From: Veillonella infantium | GTDB lineage: Bacteria; Bacillota; Negativicutes; Veillonellales; Veillonellaceae | Length of the DNA stretch: 64,000 bases | Assembly: GCF_002959895.1 (NCBI RefSeq) | Contig: NZ_PPDD01000004.1 | Span: forward strand, 1-64,000 | Direction of reading: 5' to 3' | Shown here: piece by piece, positions 16,585 through 24,022 of the stretch | Position numbering within the stretch: position 1 is the stretch's first letter | Layout of the letters: each line of letters begins with the position of its first letter | Position numbers and translations under genes: made by a program | The notes under the pieces: model-generated | What the model was told of the DNA's origin: nothing | Database searches by the model: none | The model's input: only the letters and a program-made list of their open reading frames with translations

Positions 16585-17925
16585 GTGAATTTACAAATAC
16601 GGATTTGGATATCCAATGTTGTGCTCTTTGTAGTGCCTATTTTGATAGCAATTATCTTATTTTTGCTATACTTTACAGGTCTGCGCATATTGGCTAATGC
16701 CGGTTACTATTTGCGTATTGAGCAGGAACAACAGTTTAAAAGTGTCAGTCGAATCACTGAAACAATTACCTTTTATGGTTTAGAAAACAACTTAATAGAT
16801 ACCTTAGTAAAGCCTAGCTATAGTCTACTCGATCCGAAGGAAGTATATGTAGAGGTACTAGATCAAGGTAATATGGTGTACAGCTATGGTAATCCTCAAA
16901 TCTATAGCGCTTCTGCTATTGTTGGTCTTATTGATGTAAACCCTGAATTACAAGGTATTGTATATCAGTCCAATAATACGTTCGTATATGAAATGCGGAA
17001 ATACGATGGGCGTCATGCTTACGTATATCATATTGCTATAAAGCGCGCTACTCATGGTAGTGATAGCTTAATGGAATCAGTTTCCTTCTATATTATTGTA
17101 GTGGCTATATTACTCTTTATTGTTACATTCTTTGCTATTAACCGATTTGTTACACGCTTTATCATGATTCATGTTAAGAATATGACAAAATCCTTAGAAA
17201 TGGCTAATCGTCAGATTGAAATGGAGCAGGAGCAACAAAAAGAGTTACTAGCAGGGATATCCCATGATATTCGAACGCCGTTAACAGCTATTAAAGCGTA
17301 TGCAGAAGGTGTTCGTGATGGTATTGCACCAACAGAAGAACAACAAAAACGCTACATGGGAATTATTTTAAAACGAGCTAATGATTTAGATTCGATGTTA
17401 GAGGAGTTATTCCTCATTACAACTTTGAATTATAAAAAAGAGTCGCGTCCATCTGAACGAATTGAACTTGGTCAATATGTACGTGATTTTGTAGAAGATC
17501 ATTTGGCTCCTTATCAAACAAGAGGTCTAGAAATTAAATTCCGTATAGCAGCGGAAAATGCTTTCATTAATGCAAACCCACAATTGTTACAGCGGGTTTT
17601 ACAAAATGTGTTGAACAATAGTGCTAAGTATAAAATGGCCGATGTTGGTCATTGTGTTATTGATGTAACTAGTGATGATGATTTTGTATACTGTGTTATC
17701 AGTGATGATGGCCCAGGGGTACCACCAGAATCTCTAGAACGTCTAATGCGTCCATTCTACCGTGTAGATTCATCTCGTACGAATCCACAAGAAGGTAGTG
17801 GTCTTGGATTGTCGATTATTCGTCGAATTATGGAAATCTTTGAAGGCCGAGTTGTGATTGAAAATGTAAGACCACATGGTCTACGTATTATATTAGAATT
17901 TCCTAAACAAGGAGAAGAATCATGA
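16585..17925 (+). CDS. Sensor histidine kinase
   Basis: The 446-residue membrane kinase senses an unknown signal and phosphorylates the downstream regulator. There is an N-terminal membrane segment (about 10-30), an extracytoplasmic domain of about 130 residues, a second membrane segment (about 166-186) and a HAMP-like linker. The H-box GISHDIRTPL has phospho-acceptor His227. ATP-binding N and G boxes follow (NVLNNSAKY, DDGPGVP, GSGLGLS). The start is GTG with a GAGG site. The kinase precedes the regulator, and their genes overlap by four bases (ATGA). Confidence 0.9.
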   Translation: MNLQIRIWISNVVLFVVPILIAIILFLLYFTGLRILANAGYYLRIEQEQQFKSVSRITETITFYGLENNLIDTLVKPSYSLLDPKEVYVEVLDQGNMVYSYGNPQIYSASAIVGLIDVNPELQGIVYQSNNTFVYEMRKYDGRHAYVYHIAIKRATHGSDSLMESVSFYIIVVAILLFIVTFFAINRFVTRFIMIHVKNMTKSLEMANRQIEMEQEQQKELLAGISHDIRTPLTAIKAYAEGVRDGIAPTEEQQKRYMGIILKRANDLDSMLEELFLITTLNYKKESRPSERIELGQYVRDFVEDHLAPYQTRGLEIKFRIAAENAFINANPQLLQRVLQNVLNNSAKYKMADVGHCVIDVTSDDDFVYCVISDDGPGVPPESLERLMRPFYRVDSSRTNPQEGSGLGLSIIRRIMEIFEGRVVIENVRPHGLRIILEFPKQGEES

Positions 17926-18611
17926 GTGAACATATCTTAATTATTGAAGACGATTTGGATATCGCCAATATTGAGCGTGATTATTTGATGGTGGCAGGTT
18001 ATGATGTAACTATTATGACTAATGGTACTGAGGGTATTGAGGCTGCCTTAAATACTCCTGTAGACCTTATCATCCTTGATGTTATGTTGCCAGAAATGGA
18101 TGGTTTTGAAGTTTGCCGCCAAATTCGTGACAAGGTTCGTGTACCAATTGTTATGGTAACAGCTCGTCTCGATGATATCGATAAAATCCGTGGTCTCGGC
18201 GTAGGTGCTGATGACTATATTGAAAAACCATTCTCTCCATCTGTATTGATTGCAAAAATTAAAGCTATGTTGGCACAATATAAACGCTTAACAGAGCGCG
18301 ATGCAATGGAAACTAATGCGATTCAATCTGGAGAAATCCGTCTTGATCCTAAGATGATGAAAGTTTGGGTAAACGAAAAAGAAGTTCACCTTAAAAAGAA
18401 AGAATTCCAGTTATTAGAATTCTTGATGCGCAACCGTGATATCGTATTTAGTAAAGAAGAATTATATTCTCGCGTATGGGGTCTTGACTCTTACGGTGAT
18501 TATGCAACTGTAGCGGTTCATATCAACCGTTTACGTGAAGAAATTGAAGATAATCCATCCGATAGTAAGCACATCATTACTGTATGGGGTGTTGGTTATA
18601 AATTTGTTTAA
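17922..18611 (+). CDS. OmpR-family response regulator
   Basis: The 229-residue product has a receiver domain with acidic pocket EDD (10-12) and phospho-acceptor Asp53 (LIILDVMLPEMDG). It ends in a winged-helix DNA-binding domain (HLKKKEFQLLEFLMRN and VAVHINRLREEIE). It is translationally coupled to the kinase gene. The neighbouring htrA suggests an envelope-stress role, but no operator was identified. Confidence 0.92.
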   Translation: MSEHILIIEDDLDIANIERDYLMVAGYDVTIMTNGTEGIEAALNTPVDLIILDVMLPEMDGFEVCRQIRDKVRVPIVMVTARLDDIDKIRGLGVGADDYIEKPFSPSVLIAKIKAMLAQYKRLTERDAMETNAIQSGEIRLDPKMMKVWVNEKEVHLKKKEFQLLEFLMRNRDIVFSKEELYSRVWGLDSYGDYATVAVHINRLREEIEDNPSDSKHIITVWGVGYKFV

Positions 18612-18731
18612 TGACTGAAAAAAGGTTTCATTTTTAATTCACGTATTTGTTGGCTGTTGATAAAATATGTGTTTGTAGAGAGTTATTATATAGATATAAT
18701 CAAAGGTTTAAAAAATGTTTATATACTTCCT

Positions 18732-18759
18732 TTGATAGTTTAGATATTCCGTGTATACT
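18732..18759 (+). promoter_or_regulatory. Promoter of a second candidate small RNA
   Basis: TTGATA at 18732-18737 and TATACT at 18754-18759 are 16 bases apart. Transcription would start near 18766, exactly at the base of the predicted closing stem. Confidence 0.6.
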
Positions 18760-18765
18760 TATCTA

Positions 18766-18939
18766 GGTAAGGCTGACAATTGATTCTAGATAAAAAATAA
18801 CTAAACTTCTCTCTCTTAATAAGTTCTCTCTCAAACTTATCTAGATCACATATACTCTCTCTCAACAGTCCTTACACTCTCAAACTATATGCATAAAGGG
18901 CATTCCTAGCGACGGCTAGTGAATGCCCTTTATGTTTTT
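18766..18939 (+). ncRNA. Candidate small RNA with three CUCUCUC tracts
   Basis: About 175 bases run from a plausible promoter to a strong terminator with no coding frame. Nested stems are visible: GTAAGG+CTG (18767-18775) with CAG+CCTTAC (18866-18875, one bulged T); a perfect 9-bp TCTAGATAA (18785-18793) with TTATCTAGA (18837-18845); and an inner AACTT/AAGTT hairpin. CTCTCTCT lies in the inner loop, TCTCTCTC between inner stems, and CTCTCTC between outer stems, so all three tracts are unpaired. The terminator is AAAGGGCATTC/GAATGCCCTTT (18895-18931). I recognise no known RNA family. Confidence 0.68.
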
Positions 18940-19188
18940 CTATAGTTGTGTATTTATTATTTAGTCATCATATTTTTATTGTTTTAATATTTTGTTATCT
19001 TGCATTGTAAAAGAATGAGTACTATAATAGTTTTATCACAATTGATTTTATAAAATTTATTGTGATGAAAGTAGATATAACATGATATTACATTGTTGTT
19101 AACGTGTTTATTTTATTCCGATTAGTATTCGAGATAATAATGAATATGGCTCGAAGAGATTAATAAGAAATAATATAAGGAGAGATTA

Positions 19189-20283
19189 ATGAATTTTTCA
19201 AAACATAAGAAATCAATTATTGCCTGTGTGCTCGCACTTGGAATTGGCATAGGTGGTGGATACTATTTCTTTGGTAATCCTGTTACACATCAAGCTACTG
19301 TGAGAGAACAAACGAAACAGACAAAGCCAATTACAGATACACGTAATACGTACGTGGTTCAAGCTGCTAAAGAATCTGGCCCAGCTGTAGTAGGTATTAC
19401 TACGCAAGTTTTCCAAAAGGATATTTTTAATCGTACTATCTATGCTGGAGAAGGTGTAGGATCTGGTGTACTTATTGATAATGATGGACATATTGTAACT
19501 AATAACCATGTTGTAGCGGGCGCTAAAAATGGAGAGGTGACAGTATCTTTGTCTAATGGTTCCACCGTAACAGGTACAGTTATCGGTACAGATGCTCAAA
19601 CAGATTTGGCTGTTGTTAAAATCAATCCTCCAAAGGATATTCAACCAATTAAAATTGGTGACTCTGACTCCTTACAAGTAGGTGAACCTGCTATCGCGAT
19701 TGGCAATCCTTTAGGTCTAGAATTTAAAGGTTCTGTTACATCTGGTGTAATTAGTGCTTTGGCGCGTACTATTGATGATCAAGGGCAGCGATTCCCATTG
19801 ATTCAAACTGATGCAGCTATTAATCCTGGTAATTCTGGTGGTGCTCTCATTAATGCAGATGGTGAGTTAATCGGTATCAATAGCTCTAAGATTTCCAAAG
19901 AAGGCGTTGAAGGTATGGGTTTTGCCATTCCAATCAATTCAGCTATGACAGTTGTAGATTCTATTATTAAAAATGGTAAGGTTGTTCGCCCATATATCGG
20001 TGTATGGGCGGTAGATCGTCAAACAGCAGCACGCAATAATGTAAGTTATGAAGGAGAAGGTCTTCTTATTGTACAATTAGATTCTAATGGTCCTGCATCT
20101 AAAGCAGGGTTAGTAGAAGGTGATACAATCGCTCAAATTGATGGCAAAGATATCACTACATTACTTGAATTAAAAGAGCAAATTGATGCTAAGAGCCCTG
20201 GCGATACAATTTTAGTATCTTATACCCATAATGGTAAAATGAAGAGCGCACAGATTAAATTAGGACAAGCATCTTCAAAATAA
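19189..20283 (+). CDS. htrA: HtrA/DegP-like serine protease
   Basis: The 364-residue envelope protease degrades misfolded exported proteins. It has an N-terminal membrane anchor (about residues 9-28), a trypsin-like domain with triad His107 (VTNNHVV), Asp139 (QTDLAVV) and Ser216 (NPGNSGGAL), and one C-terminal PDZ domain (about 270-360). One PDZ and an uncleaved anchor fit the Gram-positive HtrA/DegS layout rather than two-PDZ DegP. It is a single gene with an AAGGAGAG site and a following terminator. It lies near a two-component system. Confidence 0.92.
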   Translation: MNFSKHKKSIIACVLALGIGIGGGYYFFGNPVTHQATVREQTKQTKPITDTRNTYVVQAAKESGPAVVGITTQVFQKDIFNRTIYAGEGVGSGVLIDNDGHIVTNNHVVAGAKNGEVTVSLSNGSTVTGTVIGTDAQTDLAVVKINPPKDIQPIKIGDSDSLQVGEPAIAIGNPLGLEFKGSVTSGVISALARTIDDQGQRFPLIQTDAAINPGNSGGALINADGELIGINSSKISKEGVEGMGFAIPINSAMTVVDSIIKNGKVVRPYIGVWAVDRQTAARNNVSYEGEGLLIVQLDSNGPASKAGLVEGDTIAQIDGKDITTLLELKEQIDAKSPGDTILVSYTHNGKMKSAQIKLGQASSK

Positions 20284-20287
20284 ATAG

Positions 20288-20318
20288 AAAATCCTCATCT
20301 TTGATGAGGATTTTTTTT
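20288..20318 (+). terminator. Terminator of htrA
   Basis: The stem AAATCCTCATC/GATGAGGATTT with a 3-base loop is followed by eight Ts. Confidence 0.95.
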
Positions 20319-20444
20319 GATTTTCTTCATTTTAGATCATTACCATATAAATTTCAAAAATTTTTTTGGTTAAATAAACATAGTGTTTATCTGCCTTTTG
20401 GGTGATTTTCTATCTAAAAAAATAGAAAAAGTAAATATTTTTAA

Positions 20445-20482
20445 CAAGGTACCTTGCAAACCAAGGTACCTTATGTTATTAT
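20445..20482 (+). promoter_or_regulatory. PadR operator-promoter, copy 1
   Basis: Two 12-bp palindromic boxes, CAAGGTACCTTG (20445-20456) and CAAGGTACCTTA (20462-20473), flank and overlap a promoter: TTGCAA (20454-20459), 17 bases, TATTAT (20477-20482). Binding of a PadR dimer here would block RNA polymerase. The same arrangement recurs at 22051, upstream of the second PadR gene, which supports autoregulation. Confidence 0.8.
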
Positions 20483-20558
20483 GTATTTGTCAGTACAAGA
20501 TAGTGACAGTAAGAGAGCTTTTAAGTTGGCAGGCAAGCACAGCCTAAAAGGAGGAACT

Positions 20559-20873
20559 ATGCAAGTTCAATTAAAAAAAGGTGTTATGGACATGCTAGTA
20601 TTAGCGTTACTAACACAAAATGATCGCTATGGGTACGAAATAGTCAGTAAAATCTCCGAATATATAGAACTCTCGGAAGGTACTATTTATCCACTTTTTA
20701 ACAGATTAAAAAAAGAAAAATATGTAGAAACATATTTGCTGGAATCGCAAACTGGACCATCGCGAAAATATTACAAAATAACTCCCAATGGTACAGTCGC
20801 TTATAATCAGATGCGACAAGAATGGGATGGATTTTCTGGCGTTGTTGATATGCTCTTGAAAGGGGTAGACTAA
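20559..20873 (+). CDS. PadR-family transcriptional regulator, copy 1
   Basis: The 104-residue winged-helix repressor has the PadR features LKKGVMDMLVLALL, DRYGYEIV, SEGTIYPLFNRLKKE and SRKYYKIT. AGGAGG precedes the ATG at 20559. The longer frame from 20454 would begin inside the operator. It is followed by a HAAS-type membrane protein, a common partner. Its close relative at 22186 shares the same operator sequence, so each may control both operons. Confidence 0.92.
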   Translation: MQVQLKKGVMDMLVLALLTQNDRYGYEIVSKISEYIELSEGTIYPLFNRLKKEKYVETYLLESQTGPSRKYYKITPNGTVAYNQMRQEWDGFSGVVDMLLKGVD

Positions 20874-20874
20874 A

Positions 20875-21429
20875 ATGAATAAACAAGAATTTTTGAACAC
20901 ATTACGTATTATTTTTAAAAAAGCAAATGTTTTAGATGTAGAAAGTATCATTGATGTATACGAAGAACATTTTGCTGTAGGGTATGAGAAAGGTCTTGAT
21001 GATGAACAAATCATTAAATCATTAGGTACTCCAAAAGAAATTTATACATCCTATGTAGAGGCAGGTATCATCACTGATGAAATCGGACAAGAAGGTACTA
21101 AAAGAACAGTTAACATGCAAGCAATATATAAACGACTTGAAGATTATAAAGCCCTTTTGTTACCACAGTTACCAGGGGTGGCTAAAAAAGCATCTCATAC
21201 ATTATTAACAGTAGCTAGTGCTCTTACCTATATTGTTGGGGTATTACTATTTATCGTGACACCAGCGATTTTATTTTTGTTAAGTGGTTCATGGCAACCA
21301 TTAGCAAATGTTACACCACTTCCTGCTGTATCGATTGTTACTATGGCGGGAATTGCGGGATTAGGTTTATTTGGTGGCTTGACATGCATCTATGCTGGCA
21401 GTGAGCTTAATAATGTATGTAAGCGTTAA
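20875..21429 (+). CDS. HAAS/DUF1700 membrane protein, copy 1
   Basis: The 184-residue product has a cytoplasmic helical N-terminal domain (MNKQEFLNTLRIIFKKA, SIIDVYEEHFAVGYEKG, SLGTPKEIYTSY), typical of the DUF1700/HAAS domain that is usually paired with PadR. Two membrane segments follow (about 106-128 and 145-170). It probably senses or responds to an envelope state together with PadR, but the ligand is unknown. It starts one base after the PadR stop codon. Confidence 0.85.
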   Translation: MNKQEFLNTLRIIFKKANVLDVESIIDVYEEHFAVGYEKGLDDEQIIKSLGTPKEIYTSYVEAGIITDEIGQEGTKRTVNMQAIYKRLEDYKALLLPQLPGVAKKASHTLLTVASALTYIVGVLLFIVTPAILFLLSGSWQPLANVTPLPAVSIVTMAGIAGLGLFGGLTCIYAGSELNNVCKR

Positions 21430-21473
21430 TTTGATACATTGAAATATTAGATAGAATGAACTAAGGAGATACT

Positions 21474-21980
21474 ATGAAACGGATTATAATTACAGCAATT
21501 TTAGCAGCTATTTGCACAGTAGGGGGCGCAACTTCTTTTGTTATGAATGATTTACCAAGCTATACTGCATGGAAACAAGATAATGCGCAACAATTTAAGC
21601 ATACATCAAAACACGATGGTATAGATCAACAAAATGATAAACAATTTGACAACGATAAAGATCATAAGAATGTAAAAGATTATAAGGACCATAAAGATCA
21701 TAAGGATCAAAAGGACCGTAAGGACCATAAGGATCAAAAGGACCGTAAGGACCATAAGGATCAAAAAGATCATAAAGACCATAAAGACCATAGAGACTAT
21801 GACCACGAAATGAATAATATGCCTAATACACCAACTCAACCACAAGGTCAAATGCCTGCAACAGGTTCTGTACCAGCATCAGAACAAGCAGCTCAACCAG
21901 CTCAACCGGTTCAACAACCTGCTAATGGAGTAACTCAAGCACCTAATATGCAATCAAGTGCCGACCAAAGTGGGCAATAA
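21474..21980 (+). CDS. Small secreted low-complexity protein, Lys/Asp/His repeat type
   Basis: The 168-residue product has a signal peptide (about 1-24) followed by a conserved short segment (NDLPSYTAWKQDNAQQF). It then has a highly charged repeat of KDHKDQKDR-type units (about residues 62-104), encoded by a nearly exact 27-bp DNA repeat, and a Gln/Pro/Ala-rich tail. The repeats may bind metal or anions, but no family was recognised. It shares N-terminal pattern and position with the proteins at 23087 and 23567. Confidence 0.75.
   Translation: MKRIIITAILAAICTVGGATSFVMNDLPSYTAWKQDNAQQFKHTSKHDGIDQQNDKQFDNDKDHKNVKDYKDHKDHKDQKDRKDHKDQKDRKDHKDQKDHKDHKDHRDYDHEMNNMPNTPTQPQGQMPATGSVPASEQAAQPAQPVQQPANGVTQAPNMQSSADQSGQ
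21675..21785 (+). repeat. Coding tandem repeat with 27-bp unit
   Basis: The unit AAGGACCATAAGGATCAA plus AAGGACCGT recurs almost exactly and then degenerates. It encodes KDHKDQKDR. Such exact DNA repeats predict length variation between strains. Confidence 0.8.
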
Positions 21981-21991
21981 AGTACATATAT

Positions 21992-22024
21992 AAAAAGAGT
22001 AATTAATTATAATTACTCTTTTAT
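21992..22024 (+). terminator. Terminator of PadR cassette 1
   Basis: The stem AAAAGAGTAATT/AATTACTCTTTT lies just after the stop codon and separates the two cassettes. Confidence 0.8.
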
Positions 22025-22050
22025 AATAGAAAACTAATTTATTTTTTTTG

Positions 22051-22088
22051 CAAGGTACCTTGCAATTCAAGGTACCTTATGTTATTAT
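22051..22088 (+). promoter_or_regulatory. PadR operator-promoter, copy 2
   Basis: CAAGGTACCTTG (22051-22062) and CAAGGTACCTTA (22068-22079) overlap TTGCAA (22060-22065) and TATTAT (22083-22088, 17-base spacing). The layout is nearly the same as at 20445, including the following GTCAGTAC-N-GATAGTGAC segment. Confidence 0.8.
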
Positions 22089-22185
22089 GTATATGTCAGT
22101 ACATGATAGTGACCGTAAAAGTTTTTGATTAACTTGAATCGGAGGTTCACAAGAATAAGCCTGATGGTATTAAACAGGAGGAACT

Positions 22186-22509
22186 ATGCAAGTTCAGTTA
22201 AAAAAAGGTGTTATGGACATGCTTGTACTAGCATTATTAACACAAAGTGATCGCTATGGATATGAAATTGTTAGCACCATTTCAGAATATATTGAAATTT
22301 CGGAAGGAACTATATATCCATTATTTAATAGATTGAAAAAAGAAAAGTATGTTGAAACGTATTTAAAGGAGTCCTCTTCGGGACCATCTCGAAAATACTA
22401 TCATATTACAGATGATGGGCGTGCAGCATACAATCAGATGCGTCGAGAATGGAATGAGTTTTCTGGCGTTGTAAATATCCTGTTGAAAGGAGTCGACTAT
22501 AATGAATAA
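22186..22509 (+). CDS. PadR-family transcriptional regulator, copy 2
   Basis: This 107-residue paralogue of the PadR at 20559 is nearly identical through the DNA-binding helix (SEGTIYPLFNRLKKEKYVET), so both should read the same operator. They differ mainly near the C-terminus, which ends VDYNE here. AGGAGG precedes the ATG. It overlaps the next gene by eight bases. Confidence 0.92.
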   Translation: MQVQLKKGVMDMLVLALLTQSDRYGYEIVSTISEYIEISEGTIYPLFNRLKKEKYVETYLKESSSGPSRKYYHITDDGRAAYNQMRREWNEFSGVVNILLKGVDYNE

Positions 22510-23077
22510 GAATAGCTTTTTAGAAGCACTACGTAATATCTTCAAAAAGGCACATGTTGCTGATGTTGAAAGTATTATAGAGGTTTATGAAGAACACTTT
22601 GCAGTAGGGTATGAAAGAGGTCTTTCAGATAGTGAAATTATTAAAGCATTAGGGACCCCAGAGGAAATCTATGCGTCTTATGTAGATGCAGGTATCATTA
22701 CAGAGACTTTGACTCAAGATGGTAGTAAAAGTAAATCTGTTAATATGGAAGCTATCTATGCAAGATTTGAAGATTACAAAGAGCGCTTGTTACCTCAGTT
22801 ACCAGGAATGGCAAAAAAAGCATCCAAAACATTACTATCTATTGGTAGTGCTTTATCATATATCGTAGGGGTTCTGCTGTTTATTATTACGCCAGCAATC
22901 CTGTATCTATTGGGGAGCTCTTGGCAACCATTTGAGAATGTAACAGCATTTCCGGCATTATCTTTAATAACATTAGTGGCGCTTGGCGGCGTAGGGCTTT
23001 TCGGAGGCCTTGTATGTATCTTTGTTGGCATTGAGCTTCGCGGCGTACGTGAGCGTTACTTTCAAAATATAGATTAA
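22502..23077 (+). CDS. HAAS/DUF1700 membrane protein, copy 2
   Basis: The 191-residue paralogue of the protein at 20875 has the same helical N-terminal domain (VESIIEVYEEHFAVGYERG, ALGTPEEIYASY) and two membrane segments (about 108-130 and 150-172). It is translationally coupled to PadR copy 2. The conserved domain but diverged flanks suggest that the duplicate systems are insulated at the protein-protein level. Confidence 0.85.
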   Translation: MNKNSFLEALRNIFKKAHVADVESIIEVYEEHFAVGYERGLSDSEIIKALGTPEEIYASYVDAGIITETLTQDGSKSKSVNMEAIYARFEDYKERLLPQLPGMAKKASKTLLSIGSALSYIVGVLLFIITPAILYLLGSSWQPFENVTAFPALSLITLVALGGVGLFGGLVCIFVGIELRGVRERYFQNID

Positions 23078-23086
23078 GGAGGACCT

Positions 23087-23443
23087 ATGAGACGAATTAT
23101 AATTGCTGCCATTCTAACAGTAATCTGTGCTGTTGGGGCAGGTACATCATTTGCTGTAAATGATCTACCAAATTTTGGCGAATGGATGAAAACGAATGAA
23201 CAACAGTTCAGAAAACCACATAGACATGATGGTCCTAATATGCATATGGATAAACATATGATGGATGGAAATAATCAAATGATGCCTCAAGGCGGTATGG
23301 GGCCAAACAATGGTGGACATATGCACTCAAATGGTCAAATGTCTCCACAAGGCCAACCACCTCAAGGTCAACCACCTCAAGGTTCGCAACCTAATGGTAA
23401 TGCTCCACAACAAGCACCTAATGGTGAGACACAAGCTCAATAA
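23087..23443 (+). CDS. Small secreted Met/His/Pro/Gln-rich protein
   Basis: The 118-residue product has a signal peptide (about 1-23), then a NDLPNFGEWMKTNEQQF segment shared with the protein at 21474. A Met/His-rich stretch (HRHDGPNMHMDKHMMDG) and Pro/Gln/Gly repeats (SPQGQPPQGQPPQG) follow. Met/His clusters often bind copper or other soft metals in exported proteins; that is inference here. It is the last gene of cassette 2. Confidence 0.75.
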   Translation: MRRIIIAAILTVICAVGAGTSFAVNDLPNFGEWMKTNEQQFRKPHRHDGPNMHMDKHMMDGNNQMMPQGGMGPNNGGHMHSNGQMSPQGQPPQGQPPQGSQPNGNAPQQAPNGETQAQ

Positions 23444-23566
23444 AATATATAAAACTATTAATATAGATTGAGCCGTATATTTTAAGATATTAATAGATAT
23501 AGAGTTAGATCTATCTGAGGATATTGTTGTTTTAATCGTATTTGAATATTAGGTAAAGGTGAAAAT

Positions 23567-24022
23567 ATTAAAAAACTTTTAATTGCTACAGTATTAACCG
23601 CAGCATGTGGGATTGGCGGGGTAACATTTGCTTCTGCTAATGATGTACAAAATAATAATGAACCTATCAAAATGAACTTATTGGTAGAACGAAATCGTGA
23701 TGTAAACCATTTCCAAGATAAAAAAGGTGATATGCCATCAGAATGTCAAAATAATCAAATGCATGGTCAACATCGAATGGGGCATATGCAAATGAATCAT
23801 CAAGATGATAATATGCCTCCACATGTTGATGGTGACCAAATGAGACCAGAAGGTCAACATCACCAAATGAGACCAGATGGCCAAAATCATCAAATGAGAC
23901 CACAAGGTCATAATCATCAAATGCCACCACAAGGCCAACCACCTCAAGGTGGTCAGTCTAATGGCAATGCTCCACAACCACCAATGGAGCAAGGCGCATC
24001 ACAAACTACACAACACCAATAA
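23567..24022 (+). CDS. Third secreted Met/His/Gln-rich paralogue, apparent AUU start
   Basis: The only ATG (23672) would remove the signal peptide, but the frame stays open upstream to a stop at 23543. Starting at ATT 23567 gives (M)KKLLIATVLTAACGIGG, then VTFASA and NDVQ, a clear signal peptide that aligns with the two paralogues (MKRIIITAILAAICTVGG, MRRIIIAAILTVICAVG). AAAGGTG lies six bases before the ATT. No ATG, GTG or TTG is available in frame. The mature part has repeats such as HHQMRPDGQN and HQMPPQGQ. It is either a rare AUU-initiated gene or a recently silenced copy. Product 151 residues. Confidence 0.6.
   Translation: MKKLLIATVLTAACGIGGVTFASANDVQNNNEPIKMNLLVERNRDVNHFQDKKGDMPSECQNNQMHGQHRMGHMQMNHQDDNMPPHVDGDQMRPEGQHHQMRPDGQNHQMRPQGHNHQMPPQGQPPQGGQSNGNAPQPPMEQGASQTTQHQ

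Noticed and set aside
21675-21785. Possible CRISPR-like array (and a similar look at 23840-23950)
   Set aside because: The units are tandem without unique spacers and stay in one reading frame, so they are coding repeats.
21606-21851. Minus-strand ORF of 81 residues opposite the KDHKDQKDR repeats
   Set aside because: Its hydrophobic repeat (VLMVLTVLLILMVL type) is only the antisense of the coding repeat; it has no ribosome-binding site.
23738-23992. Minus-strand ORFs opposite the Met/His-rich third secreted protein
   Set aside because: Trp/His-rich low-complexity shadow frames of the plus-strand repeats without any start signal.
23672-24022. Start of the third secreted protein at ATG 23672
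   Set aside because: It would remove a signal peptide clearly homologous to those of its paralogues, and there is no ribosome-binding site nearby.
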